DNA of 64,000 nt from Psychroflexus curvus (GTDB taxonomy: Bacteria; Bacteroidota; Bacteroidia; Flavobacteriales; Flavobacteriaceae): NCBI RefSeq assembly GCF_020164585.1, contig NZ_JAIQZF010000004.1:186001-250000 (forward strand), read 5' to 3'. The translations under genes were made by a program, and so were the position numbers. The notes below the pieces were generated by a model. It searched no databases. It was given only the letters and a program-made list of their open reading frames with translations, and was not told the origin of the DNA. Below, one piece after another: positions 8,129 through 17,415 of the stretch. The stretch's first letter is position 1. The number at the start of each line of letters is the position of its first letter.

Positions 8129-9364
8129 ATGGAAAAAAGGAAGCTTAAAAAAACACTTGGGTTGTGGGACATTCTGATGTTTGGAATAGGAGGGATGGTT
8201 GGCGCAGGCATTTATGCTATTATAGGAGAAGCAGCAGCTTTAGGGGGCAATATGCTCTGGCTAAGTTTTGTAGTGGCTGCCTGTGTGGCGCTTCTCACAG
8301 GCTTAAGCTATGCTGAGTTTGTAAGCAGGTTTCCAGATTCTGGTGGAAGTTTCGAATATATAAAACAAAGTTTAGGACACAAAGCTGCTTTAGTAATGTC
8401 TGTCTTGATGATGTTTACAGGTATAGTAGCGGCGGCGGCTATTGCTATAAGTTTTGCCAGCTATCTCACTAGACTTCTGGAGTTTCCATCATGGATAATC
8501 GTGATTGCTATAATTGGACTGATGGCTTTATTCAACATCTTTGGAGCAAAGTATAGTTCGTATTACAATTCAATTGCTACCATTATTACCCTTCTTGGTC
8601 TTGCTGTAATTATTGCAGTCTGCATTCCCGAGTTTGGCAACACGGACCTTACTGAATTCAACAATTTTGGGTGGAATGGTATTGTTGCCAGTAGTGCCCT
8701 TATCTTCTTTAGTTACGTTGGTTTTGAGGATCTGGTGAAAATGGCCGAAGAAACAAAAAATGCTGAAAAGGTAATGCCTAAAGGCGTTCTGCTAAGCGGG
8801 GTAGCTGTATTAATAATTTACGTGCTTATAGCCATAAGTGCGGTAAGTGTTTTGGACTGGAATAAACTCGCTCAGACCGGGGGACCACTAGCTGCAGTTG
8901 CTCAGACAAAACTAGGAACAATCGGAGCCACAGGACTTGTAGTTATTGCCTTATTTGCAACCAGTAAAACCATTCTGAGTAATATATTGGGAACCTCACG
9001 ATTGCTATATGACGTTGCCAGGGATAGTGATATAGCATGGCTCAAAAAATTTACCACAATTTCTGGTATCGGAAATGCTCCAAATTATGCTATCATAGCT
9101 ATCGCTCTTGTCGCAATTGCTTTTGGCTTATTAGGAGATTTAAAACTGGTAGCGAGCATCAGTAATATTTTTATCTTCATCGTCTTTGGTATGGTAAATT
9201 TCTCTATGCTTGTTTTTCGCTATAAAAATAAAGGAAAACAAAAGGCTCCTTTTCATATTCCGCTGAATATTAAAAATATTCCTGTTCCAACTATAATAGC
9301 TTTAGCAACAATACTTATTCTTTTTGGTTATAACATCTATAATTTAACACAAGGCAACTTATGA
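8129..9364 (+). CDS. APC-superfamily amino acid permease
   Basis: 411-residue inner-membrane transporter with about 12 TM segments. The N-terminal GLWDILMFGIGGMVGAGIYA is the classic first unwound helix of the APC (amino acid/polyamine/cation) superfamily, and FFSYVGFEDLVKMAEETKNA is the family's TM6 region. It most resembles cationic or neutral amino acid permeases of the YfnA/CAT type, but substrate cannot be assigned. It starts 48 bp after the macrodomain gene and may share its transcript. Confidence 0.85.
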   Translation: MEKRKLKKTLGLWDILMFGIGGMVGAGIYAIIGEAAALGGNMLWLSFVVAACVALLTGLSYAEFVSRFPDSGGSFEYIKQSLGHKAALVMSVLMMFTGIVAAAAIAISFASYLTRLLEFPSWIIVIAIIGLMALFNIFGAKYSSYYNSIATIITLLGLAVIIAVCIPEFGNTDLTEFNNFGWNGIVASSALIFFSYVGFEDLVKMAEETKNAEKVMPKGVLLSGVAVLIIYVLIAISAVSVLDWNKLAQTGGPLAAVAQTKLGTIGATGLVVIALFATSKTILSNILGTSRLLYDVARDSDIAWLKKFTTISGIGNAPNYAIIAIALVAIAFGLLGDLKLVASISNIFIFIVFGMVNFSMLVFRYKNKGKQKAPFHIPLNIKNIPVPTIIALATILILFGYNIYNLTQGNL

Positions 9365-9877
9365 TTTAACTATCGGAAACACCTAGGATAAAAAACATGT
9401 CAACTGAGATTTTATTTAAATCGTTCATAGTTTAAATTTCTATCGTCATCATCTTTTAAAAAAAACTTTGAATATGCCTATGCATCTTTAGCTAATTTGA
9501 TGCGTGGTATTTTACATATTGTTTTATTAGCTAAAGTACTTTATGAGGAGGCAAGACCTTATTCTAAAAGCTATTGTACAAATACATTAGTACTTGCCTT
9601 TGATAATATCAAAGAGGAGAGTGCCGTGATAATTTTGATTGATATTTTATAAAATATAACCTTTATACGCTTCCTTTTAAATCAATTTCATTCTACAGTT
9701 GCTCACAAATCTTTATTCTGAAAGTATTCTAAAGCTTTTTAGTAAATCTCATAAATAAATACTAAAATAATTTTGGACTTGAATAATACTTAATTATTTA
9801 ATAATTTAAATAAAATCAACATTCAATTCAATTATATTAATAATTGAACTACTATTAAATTTTTTTAAATAACACAA
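9365..9877. other. 513-bp AT-rich intergenic stretch with a possible gene remnant
   Basis: Very AT-rich, particularly from about 9760 to 9870, where poly-A/T tracts precede the DUF1704 gene and probably hold its promoter. The middle contains an open frame from 9428 to 9652 listed separately. No terminator, tRNA or recognised repeat was found. Confidence 0.5.
9500..9652 (+). pseudogene. Possible small ORF or gene remnant
   Basis: A 50-residue frame from ATG 9500 to TAA 9650-9652; the same frame is open upstream to a TAG just before 9428, giving about 74 sense codons. The predicted peptide (with LHIVLLAKVLYEE and VLAFDNIKEESAVI) has a coding-like mix of residues but matches nothing I recognise. 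The open frame before the ATG suggests the truncated end of an older gene rather than an intact small protein. Uncertain. Confidence 0.25.
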
Positions 9878-11722
9878 ATGCTAAACATATCTGAGTTATC
9901 AAAAAAATCTATTGAATTAATTTTAAAAACACTTGACGAAGATGGAAAAATAGGTGCAACACTTCCTGGTGGCGGTTTACTTCATATTGAAGAAAACCTT
10001 CCTTATTTAATAGTTTACAGAGAACGAGAAAATGATTCTGGTACTGAAAAATTAGTTTTAAGTGAAGCGTCTTATCTGTTGATTGGTCAAAAAGAGTTTA
10101 AGAACTATCAGAAATTAATTTTTGCACTTATAGAAAGGCTCTGTTCTGACTTTAAGTCTTATATGGTATTTGAAATCTATACTGGAGAATCTACCAATTG
10201 TTTTACTATCAAAGCTCCAGTATCAAAAATAGGAAGCACAGTCCATGTACTGGAAAAAGAGCTTAACGAGATAAACGATAAATTTAGCGCACTTTATTTA
10301 AATACTGAAGTGTTAGACACTCCAAACCGGCAAAAAGAAGGTGATCCTGAAATCCTAAGTGTAGAGGATGCAAAAAGATTAGGTGCTATTGTTTTAGGAC
10401 TGGAAATTCCCCCTATCTATCGTAATGAGAGCGGAGATGTTTTTCCGGTTTTTTTAAGACAGTTTAAAGACTACCTGGTAGATTCTATTCACAAAACGAT
10501 TTTTGATTATGTAAGGGTGCATACTTCGTGCAGAATGGAAAGCTATCTGTCTATGGGGAGGGAACACTTAAAAGATAAGGTTTTTGAGATAGATAAAGCT
10601 CTTGCTAAAATAGAACGATCGTATCAATTTTTATGGTTAGTTTCCCCTGCCAATATTCATAATATTAAAGCTACTTTTTTCGAAAGTAATTTCGAAAAAG
10701 TTATAGATTACCATTATCGTATTTTACCCATAGATCCGGATGTTCTCAAAAGAGAGCTCTACAATCTCAAGATTGAAGATATAGATGACCCTGCAATGTC
10801 TCATATATTCAGAGAAAAACGGGAGGAACTCGATCATCAAATTACCATGCTGAACGAAAGAGGAACGCCAAATTTCTTTTATAACAGCATAAGACTTTAT
10901 AAAGGAATAAGCCGGAAACTAAATCAGGAAGCGAAGACCATACTCAGTGAAGTGAATGAAAAAGAAGAGTTTGATGATGGTAACTTTATAGACGCCAAAG
11001 GCTTTGCTAGCTTAGCACGTCGAGAATTTGATTATTTCACCAATCAGGACAAAAACTTCAAAAGTAAAATTCACATTCGAAAGGATGTCAATATCATGAT
11101 GGTTAATAAAGGAGAGCTTTATGTGCCAGCAGATTATAAAATGAATAAAGTTGAAGCCTCGGCATTGATCCAGCATGAGGTTGGGACTCACGTTCTTACC
11201 CATTATAACGGTATACAGCAACCTTTAGAATTATTGAGCAGTGGTTTAGCTGATTATGACCCACTTCAGGAAGGTCTTGCAGTTATGTCAGAGTATTTGG
11301 TCGATGGACTTACCCCTAATAGATTGAGAACTTTGGCTGGAAGAGTTGTTGCAGGTTCTGCAAGATTGGAAGGTGCTAATTTTCAGGAAATATTCAGACT
11401 TCTGAAGATACAGTATGGTTTTTCCTCAGAACGAGCTTTCAATATAACTTCCAGAATTATGCAGGGAGGTGGATTTTTGAAAGACATTATCTACTTGAAG
11501 GGTTTAGTTCAACTTCGTGATTACCTTCAGGATGGTGGTGACTATGAGCCACTATTGGCCGGAAAGTTTGCCTTAAAGCATACCAAAATAATAGAAGAGT
11601 TAACCGAAAGAAAAATTTTACTACCAGGAGCACTCAGACCAAGCTATTTGTTGACTGAAGATGTTACTGAAAAATTAAATTTAATCAGAAATGGGTTATC
11701 CATTTCAAAAATGACAACCTAA
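9878..11722 (+). CDS. DUF1704/QEGLA-motif zinc metallopeptidase
   Basis: 614 residues of the family annotated as flavohemoglobin expression-modulating QEGLA motif protein (DUF1704). The zinc site is visible as H433-E434-V-G-T-H438 followed by Q464-E-G-L-A468, giving two His ligands, the catalytic Glu and a Glu ligand. The eukaryotic members (MATCAP) are tubulin tyrosine carboxypeptidases, so a carboxypeptidase-like activity is a reasonable guess; the bacterial substrate is unknown. No signal peptide, so probably cytosolic. The stop overlaps the next start as TAATG, linking it to the ATP-grasp gene. Confidence 0.85.
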   Translation: MLNISELSKKSIELILKTLDEDGKIGATLPGGGLLHIEENLPYLIVYRERENDSGTEKLVLSEASYLLIGQKEFKNYQKLIFALIERLCSDFKSYMVFEIYTGESTNCFTIKAPVSKIGSTVHVLEKELNEINDKFSALYLNTEVLDTPNRQKEGDPEILSVEDAKRLGAIVLGLEIPPIYRNESGDVFPVFLRQFKDYLVDSIHKTIFDYVRVHTSCRMESYLSMGREHLKDKVFEIDKALAKIERSYQFLWLVSPANIHNIKATFFESNFEKVIDYHYRILPIDPDVLKRELYNLKIEDIDDPAMSHIFREKREELDHQITMLNERGTPNFFYNSIRLYKGISRKLNQEAKTILSEVNEKEEFDDGNFIDAKGFASLARREFDYFTNQDKNFKSKIHIRKDVNIMMVNKGELYVPADYKMNKVEASALIQHEVGTHVLTHYNGIQQPLELLSSGLADYDPLQEGLAVMSEYLVDGLTPNRLRTLAGRVVAGSARLEGANFQEIFRLLKIQYGFSSERAFNITSRIMQGGGFLKDIIYLKGLVQLRDYLQDGGDYEPLLAGKFALKHTKIIEELTERKILLPGALRPSYLLTEDVTEKLNLIRNGLSISKMTT

Positions 11723-12771
11723 TGAAAATTTGTTTTGTTTTAAACGATATAGAAAATGAAAGGTATGGAACCTCAATTATGGTAATGAATAGAGCTCACG
11801 CTCGTGGCCATGAGGTTTATGCCATGGGTATAGGTGATTTTAATTTTCACCATGGAGCACCTATTAGTATTAATAGCACACAAGTGCCTGAAGATGCAAA
11901 AATTAATTCTGCTCAGGATTACCTCGAAGCGTTGAAAAGTTCTAAAGCTCGTAAGAAGATAATTACTTCCACTGAACTGGATGTACTATTTATAAGAAAT
12001 AATCCTACAGAAGAAGGTTCTGGTCGGGAATGGGCTGAGCATGCTGGTATTGCTTTTGGAAAGCTAATACAGCAGCAGGGGGTTTTAGTTTTGAATGATG
12101 CATATGCTTTATCTCAAGCCTTTATAGATAAACTCTATTTTGAGGAACTTCCACCAGAAATAAAACCCAATTCATTGATTACCAGAAATAAAGATGATAT
12201 TCTAAAATTTTGGGAGGAGAATGATAAAAAAATGGTTTTAAAACCTCTTGAAGGCTCCGGAGGTCAAAATGTATTTCTAATAGATGAAAATGAAAAAAAC
12301 CTCAATCAAATTATTGAAACTATAAGTCAGGATGGATATATCATTGCTCAGGAATTTTTGCCTGAAGTGAAAGATGGTGATGTCAGGGTTTTATTAATGA
12401 ATGGCCGCGTTATGGTCAATGATGGAAAACAGTCTATCATAAGACGTGTAAGTGGTGAAGGTGAATTCCGTAGTAATTTTGCACTTGGAGCTACTGCAGA
12501 TACCAGCGATCTTACCCCTGCAATGAAACGAATAGTTGAGCTAACCGCACCAAAACTGATAAGCGATGGACTCTTCTTTGTAGGACTAGATGTTGTAAAT
12601 GATAAGCTGATAGAAATTAATGTTTTAAGTCCAGGTGGTATGGAGCATTTTGAAGAGGTTGGTCTCCCGGATTTTACTGAAATTATAGTTCAAGCTATAG
12701 AACGTAAAGTTGAATATAAAAATCTTTATGGTCATCTATTAACCAATAAGGAGATTGCCTGCATGAAATAA
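11722..12771 (+). CDS. GshB-like ATP-grasp ligase
   Basis: 349-residue ATP-grasp protein resembling prokaryotic glutathione synthetase (GshB): N-terminal GSH_N-like domain (MKICFVLNDIENERYGTS), nucleotide loop KPLEGSGGQNVF near residue 175, DVRVLLMNGRVM, and the Mg-binding EINVLSPGG near residue 305. It should join a carboxylate to an amine using ATP. Because it is coupled to a DUF1704 peptidase and no gshA is nearby, it may ligate another peptide or amino acid rather than make glutathione. Starts inside the previous stop codon (TAATG). Confidence 0.82.
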   Translation: MKICFVLNDIENERYGTSIMVMNRAHARGHEVYAMGIGDFNFHHGAPISINSTQVPEDAKINSAQDYLEALKSSKARKKIITSTELDVLFIRNNPTEEGSGREWAEHAGIAFGKLIQQQGVLVLNDAYALSQAFIDKLYFEELPPEIKPNSLITRNKDDILKFWEENDKKMVLKPLEGSGGQNVFLIDENEKNLNQIIETISQDGYIIAQEFLPEVKDGDVRVLLMNGRVMVNDGKQSIIRRVSGEGEFRSNFALGATADTSDLTPAMKRIVELTAPKLISDGLFFVGLDVVNDKLIEINVLSPGGMEHFEEVGLPDFTEIIVQAIERKVEYKNLYGHLLTNKEIACMK

Positions 12772-12858
12772 TAATTCAACTCTAGACTGATATTTAGTAA
12801 TATCAATTTAAAAACTAAAAAACTTATATAGATAATTGAAAAATTTAACACATAAACT

Positions 12859-13785
12859 ATGAGTCAAGAAACCGACAATCAAATCCCAAGAATTATAGGA
12901 GAATACTCCAGCAATAAAAAAGGCCCTTTACTTTTTGTTACTGCAGGTATTCATGGAAATGAATCCAGTGGAGTAAAAGCATTAGAAGAAGTGTTTGAAC
13001 AGTTAGAAAAAGCAAAACCTGAAATTGAGGGAAAGATTGTGGGTGTATCAGGAAATCATAAAGCTCTCAATCAGAATAAACGCTATATTGACGAAGACCT
13101 CAACCGAGTCTGGACCAAAGAAAACATTCAGCAGAAAAAAGCGGAAACCCACGAGCAAAAAGAAATGTGGGAAATTATTGGGATTTTAAATCAATATCCT
13201 GAAGAGGACTATACTAAGCGTTATTTTCTGGATTGTCACACTACTTCTTCACCAAGTCTTCCCTACGTTTCAGTTCAAGTTGTAAATGATAATGATGAAT
13301 GGGCTCATAAATTTCCAACTTATATTATACGCGGATTTAGCGACATCATTACTGGAGATATAGATCATTACCTAAGTCGAATCGGGATGACAGGTTTTGT
13401 CTTCGAAGCAGGACAACACGAAGATGAAACTTCGGTTGAAAATCACGAAGGTGTCATTTGGCTAGCTTTAAAAGAAGCATGCCAGATAAATCTTACAAAG
13501 ATTGAAACTTATCCAGAGTGCATAAATCGTTTTGCTGAGAAAAATGCTCCTGAACAGAAAACTTTTGAATTGATTCACAGACATGGTCTTGAAGATTCCG
13601 ATGTCTTTGAAATGGAACCTGGGTATGAAAATTTTCAAAAAGTTGAAAAAGGAGAACTCCTGGCCAAACAAAATGGAAATGAAATAAAGAGTAAATGGAA
13701 CGCACGCATATTTATGCCCTTATACCAATTTCAGGGAAACGACGGTTTTTTTATCATTGAAGAAGTAGAATACACTTCAAATTGA
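12859..13785 (+). CDS. AstE/aspartoacylase-family zinc hydrolase
   Basis: 308-residue M14-like zinc hydrolase of the succinylglutamate desuccinylase/aspartoacylase family. Zinc ligands H32 and E35 lie in GIHGNESSG and the third, H127, in FLDCHTTSS; E183 in GFVFEAGQH is the expected catalytic base. These enzymes cleave N-acyl amino acids or, in some branches, terminal glutamyl bonds. It follows the ATP-grasp gene by 87 bp on the same strand and ends at a strong terminator, completing a three-gene set of peptidase, ligase and amidohydrolase. The arginine-degradation ast genes are absent, arguing against a role in the AST pathway. Confidence 0.82.
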   Translation: MSQETDNQIPRIIGEYSSNKKGPLLFVTAGIHGNESSGVKALEEVFEQLEKAKPEIEGKIVGVSGNHKALNQNKRYIDEDLNRVWTKENIQQKKAETHEQKEMWEIIGILNQYPEEDYTKRYFLDCHTTSSPSLPYVSVQVVNDNDEWAHKFPTYIIRGFSDIITGDIDHYLSRIGMTGFVFEAGQHEDETSVENHEGVIWLALKEACQINLTKIETYPECINRFAEKNAPEQKTFELIHRHGLEDSDVFEMEPGYENFQKVEKGELLAKQNGNEIKSKWNARIFMPLYQFQGNDGFFIIEEVEYTSN

Positions 13786-13821
13786 AACTTAATAAGACTT
13801 TTGATTAAAAAATTAAACATT

Positions 13822-13858
13822 AAAAAAGCAGCAAGATTGAAAATCTTGCTGCTTTTTT
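13822..13858. terminator. Bidirectional intrinsic terminator
   Basis: A 16-bp perfect stem, AAAAAAGCAGCAAGAT with ATCTTGCTGCTTTTTT, 5-nt loop, U-runs on both strands. It closes the AstE-like gene (plus) and the dodecin gene (minus), which converge here. Confidence 0.9.
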
Positions 13859-13877
13859 ATTTATCAGTTAAATTGAT

Positions 13878-14081
13878 TTAACTTTCTATTTCAAAAGAAA
13901 CTTTTGCATTTACTGCGTAAGAAACGATTTGATTATTAGTCACGTTTGCATTCATTTCTTTTACATAAATAGATTTAATATTTTTGACGGTCTTTGATGC
14001 TTCAGTTACTGCATTTTGAGTTGCGTCATCAAAACTTTTATCTGAAGTTGCTAATACTTCTATAACTTTTACAATGCTCAT
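13878..14081 (-). CDS. Dodecin
   Basis: 67-residue dodecameric flavin-binding storage protein. MSIVKVIEVLATSDKSF followed by DATQNAVTEASKTV is the typical dodecin beginning, so the start is placed at the ATG at 14081 rather than the ATG at 14105 that would add eight residues. Dodecins bind riboflavin or FMN (bacteria) and are thought to buffer free flavin. Single gene, convergent with the AstE-like hydrolase and sharing its terminator. Confidence 0.92.
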   Translation of the reverse strand: MSIVKVIEVLATSDKSFDDATQNAVTEASKTVKNIKSIYVKEMNANVTNNQIVSYAVNAKVSFEIES

Positions 14082-14246
14082 AATGTTTATTTTTAATTGG
14101 TTCACTACTAAAATAATAAAAACAGAGAGGAAACTAATTGTATTTAAGGATATTTAACAAAAAGCTAAAATCTTATCTTAAATAAGAGTCTATGGACTTG
14201 AATTTTATTCTATGATTTATTATTTTTATAGATTAATTCTGTCCAT

Positions 14247-14432
14247 ATGATGTTTAATAAAGTACGTATTCTTTGTGTTATATTAATAATGTCATCAGTC
14301 TTCACTCTTTATCTTTATGAGAATAACGAGTATAATTTTTTACTCGGTATATTTTCAGCAATAGGTACCGCTTTAATTGTTTTTGGACGATTCAATATTC
14401 TTGAAAGAGAAGATTCACAACAAGGTCGATAA
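14247..14432 (+). CDS. Small two-TM membrane protein, unknown
   Basis: 61 residues with two predicted TM helices (residues 6-24 and 30-48) and a charged C-terminal tail. No family recognised. It lies alone between dodecin (divergent) and the permease-Usp gene. The helix-hairpin shape and clean start make it plausible as a real small membrane protein, but nothing else supports it. ATG 14250 is an alternative start. Confidence 0.5.
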   Translation: MMFNKVRILCVILIMSSVFTLYLYENNEYNFLLGIFSAIGTALIVFGRFNILEREDSQQGR

Positions 14433-14534
14433 TTTTCTGATTAAACTTATCTGTTTTCATCAAAGAGCACTTTTACTTTTTTAATGAAATTTATTAGTTC
14501 ACTTGTAATTTCTATTTAATCAATACCTGTCGTT

Positions 14535-16694
14535 TTGAGTAACCCCAAAGAAAAAAAACCTTCATTAACACGTACTATTTCACTTAAGGCAGCTTTAAGT
14601 ATTGGTGTAGGAATTATGGTTGGTGCAGGAGGAATTTTTGTTTTCCCTGGCATAGCTTCAGGGCAGGCCGGACCTGCCGCCATGTTATCTTTCGTGCTTG
14701 CTGGTGCTATTGCGTTGTTGGTTGCTCTTTGCACAGCTGAACTAGCAACCGCTATGCCTGCTAGCGGAGGTGGGTATTATTTTGTTTCAAGAACTTTTGG
14801 TCCATTCTGGGGTATGCTGATAGGTGTTGGACAATGGATGGGTCTTGTTTTCGCTAGTTCCTTCTACCTGTATGGATTTGCCAGTTATTTGATAGATTTT
14901 CTCAAAGAAATTGGATACCAACCTAAAGATCCAGTGATATTAATTGCCTTAGCTTCTACTTTACTTCTCACTTTTATCAACATCGTAGGAACAAAAAGTG
15001 CAAATAAACTTCAAAATAGTATCGTTCTTGTACTTACAGGAGTATTGACTCTTTTATTTTTGTATGGTACGCTTCAAGCTATTGGAATTATTGGTTCTGC
15101 ACATTTACCAAAACCATTTGCTCCTAAAGGATTCAGCCCTGTAGTAGGAGTTTCCGCACTCATTTTTACTTCATATCTGGGATTTGTTCAAATAGCTACT
15201 GTGGGAGGAGAAATCATCAATCCGCAACGTAATCTACCTCGTGCTTTGGTGGGCAGTGTACTAATTGTAACCCTGCTTTATATTCTCACTTTTTTCGTAA
15301 GCAATAGCTTTCTTTCTGTGTCACAGCTTAAAGAATTAGGAGAAACTGCAATTGTAGAAGTCGCTAGAAGACTTATAGGAGACATTGGCGCATTAGTAGT
15401 TCTTTTTGCCGGCTTGTTGGCGACTCTTTCAAGCGCTAACGGATCTATTTTAAGTTCCTCTAGAACAATTTATGCCTTAAGTAAAGACAGATTTCTGCCA
15501 AATTGGATATCTAAATTACATGAACGGTATGGCACTCCACACCGCGCATTAATTTTCGTGGGTTTACCTATTGCTGGAATCATGTTTGTCGGAAACCTTG
15601 AGATACTGGCGGAAACTGCCTCTTTTCTTCATCTTGTTATTTATGGTCTTATTTGCGCATGTGTGTTAAAGCTTCGTCGAGATCTTCCTATTTGGTATGT
15701 ACCAGGATTTAAAACACCAGGTTATCCTGTTATTCCAATCGCAGGAATGCTGGCTGGATTTGGACTTATATTTTTCATGCAAACCTTGTCTATCATACTG
15801 GGAGGGGCTGTCCTTTTGATTAGTGCCATTTTTTACTTTATCTACGCCAGAGACAAAACCTTGGAAGACCCATCACCTCCACATATAGAACCAAAGTTGC
15901 GTCAGCCGAGAATTTTACTTCCTGTCTCCATACCAATGGAAAAATCTATTCCTTTAGCCATATTAAGAGGTTTCACAGATCTTGAAATTCTGCTACTGGG
16001 TTACAAGGAACTGAAAGAACAAACAAGTCCAGAACAATTTGAGAAAGATGATGATGGCGAATCTCAAAAGGAATTGGATAAGGCTAAAAAAGAACTGGAA
16101 GATGAATCCTTTGATGTCGACACAGAACTGGTTTTTACTTCAGACGTAGCTCAGGCAATAGATAATGTGATCTTAGAATATGACTGCCAGGCATTGCTGG
16201 TAGTGAAGCCGATAAAGGAACTCAACCGACTGCTTATTCCTGTGTATGACATCCATCAACTCAGTAAACGTTATGCGACGGTCATCTATGAACTGACCAA
16301 AGCCAGTGGTCTGCCAGCGAGCTTAATGTTTATTGAAAGCACAGAGAGTTCGGAAGAATCTGAAAACAAAAAGGCTAAAGATACTTCTGCAATGAAAAGA
16401 GAAGCCATAAACAGGCTAAAACAGGCAGGAGTAAATAGAAAACAAATTGAATCGAGTTCTGTACAGGTCAGTGATATTTCTGAAGCGGTGAAAGAAAAAC
16501 ACCAGGCTGATGACCTTGTGATCTTAGTGGAGGCCAATGCTAAAGAACGGGAAAATTTTATCAATAAAATCAGAGGTGAGATTAGTGATAAAATAGATTG
16601 CCCCTTACTTGTTGTTCTTGAAAAACGACAACAGGAAAAAGATTCAGAACCTGAAGATAGCCCGGCAAAAGAGGTGAAGAAAGAAGATAATTAA
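14535..16694 (+). CDS. APC permease with C-terminal universal stress protein-like domains
   Basis: 719 residues: about 12 TM segments of an APC-type amino acid permease (residues 10-435, with LKAALSIGVGIMVGAGG at the first helix) followed by a soluble region of about 260 residues that looks like Usp-type alpha/beta domains separated by a charged linker. The tail may sense nucleotide or stress. The start must be TTG 14535, because an in-frame stop lies at 14517-14519 and the next ATG falls inside TM1. A second permease gene, without a Usp tail, lies at 8129-9364. Confidence 0.82.
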   Translation: MSNPKEKKPSLTRTISLKAALSIGVGIMVGAGGIFVFPGIASGQAGPAAMLSFVLAGAIALLVALCTAELATAMPASGGGYYFVSRTFGPFWGMLIGVGQWMGLVFASSFYLYGFASYLIDFLKEIGYQPKDPVILIALASTLLLTFINIVGTKSANKLQNSIVLVLTGVLTLLFLYGTLQAIGIIGSAHLPKPFAPKGFSPVVGVSALIFTSYLGFVQIATVGGEIINPQRNLPRALVGSVLIVTLLYILTFFVSNSFLSVSQLKELGETAIVEVARRLIGDIGALVVLFAGLLATLSSANGSILSSSRTIYALSKDRFLPNWISKLHERYGTPHRALIFVGLPIAGIMFVGNLEILAETASFLHLVIYGLICACVLKLRRDLPIWYVPGFKTPGYPVIPIAGMLAGFGLIFFMQTLSIILGGAVLLISAIFYFIYARDKTLEDPSPPHIEPKLRQPRILLPVSIPMEKSIPLAILRGFTDLEILLLGYKELKEQTSPEQFEKDDDGESQKELDKAKKELEDESFDVDTELVFTSDVAQAIDNVILEYDCQALLVVKPIKELNRLLIPVYDIHQLSKRYATVIYELTKASGLPASLMFIESTESSEESENKKAKDTSAMKREAINRLKQAGVNRKQIESSSVQVSDISEAVKEKHQADDLVILVEANAKERENFINKIRGEISDKIDCPLLVVLEKRQQEKDSEPEDSPAKEVKKEDN

Positions 16695-16812
16695 GACCCA
16701 TAAGCTTATCCTAAGTATTCAATTCATGCCCTTAAGTTAAACTATCATAAAAACAACTTGCATTTTTTACTTGAAAAGAATACAATTCAGCTTGCGGTGC
16801 TTTGCTGTGTGG

Positions 16813-17415
16813 CTAGAGTGAGACCACTAAGCGCTGATATACTTGAGCGGTCAAAAAGGCATCCCCTAAAGCTGTATGCCTGTCTTTTTTAGGGATATTG
16901 AATTCATCGCACAACTCATCTAAACTTTTATGCATCGGCTGGTGAACCCCTTTGAATTTTGAATATAAACCATCCGTATCCTCAACCTTATTTTTCAACT
17001 TTGGTAATTCCATGTTCTTAAGAGCCAGGTTAATCATTTGGATGTCAAATTGAATATGATGGCCCAGGATTTTAGAACTGCCTAGAAATTTCAGCAGATG
17101 CTTTATGGCCTCCATTTCTGAAGTTAATGTATTCCTTTTATTCTTTACAATCCCATGTATAGCAATACTTTCAGGTTTAATTAGCTTTTGCTTCAGAAAT
17201 ACAGAAAAATGATCTTCCACGTAAATCACGTTTTGATGTAAAGCCACCGCTCCAATTGATAAAATTTTATCTTCTCCTGGAGTTAACCCGGTCGTTTCAC
17301 AATCTAAAACGACCACGCGCTGGTTATTGGTATGTTTGAATTCTTCCTGATATGCCTTCCAGAAATCGGGGTGATTTGTTCGTTTTCCAAATAAATTATT
17401 CAGCCAGTACATCAT
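16813..17415 (-). CDS. DnaQ-like 3'-5' exonuclease
   Basis: 200-residue DEDDh exonuclease: ExoI motif LDCETTGL near residue 38, and ExoIII motif HTALGDAFL near the C-terminus with the catalytic His and Asp. It resembles the epsilon-like proofreading fold, but it is coded with a signalling gene (four-base overlap with the DUF294 gene upstream), not with replication genes. This exonuclease/DUF294 pair is a recurring arrangement in bacteria, often near acetate-uptake genes; none of those are seen here. Confidence 0.85.
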   Translation of the reverse strand: MMYWLNNLFGKRTNHPDFWKAYQEEFKHTNNQRVVVLDCETTGLTPGEDKILSIGAVALHQNVIYVEDHFSVFLKQKLIKPESIAIHGIVKNKRNTLTSEMEAIKHLLKFLGSSKILGHHIQFDIQMINLALKNMELPKLKNKVEDTDGLYSKFKGVHQPMHKSLDELCDEFNIPKKDRHTALGDAFLTAQVYQRLVVSL

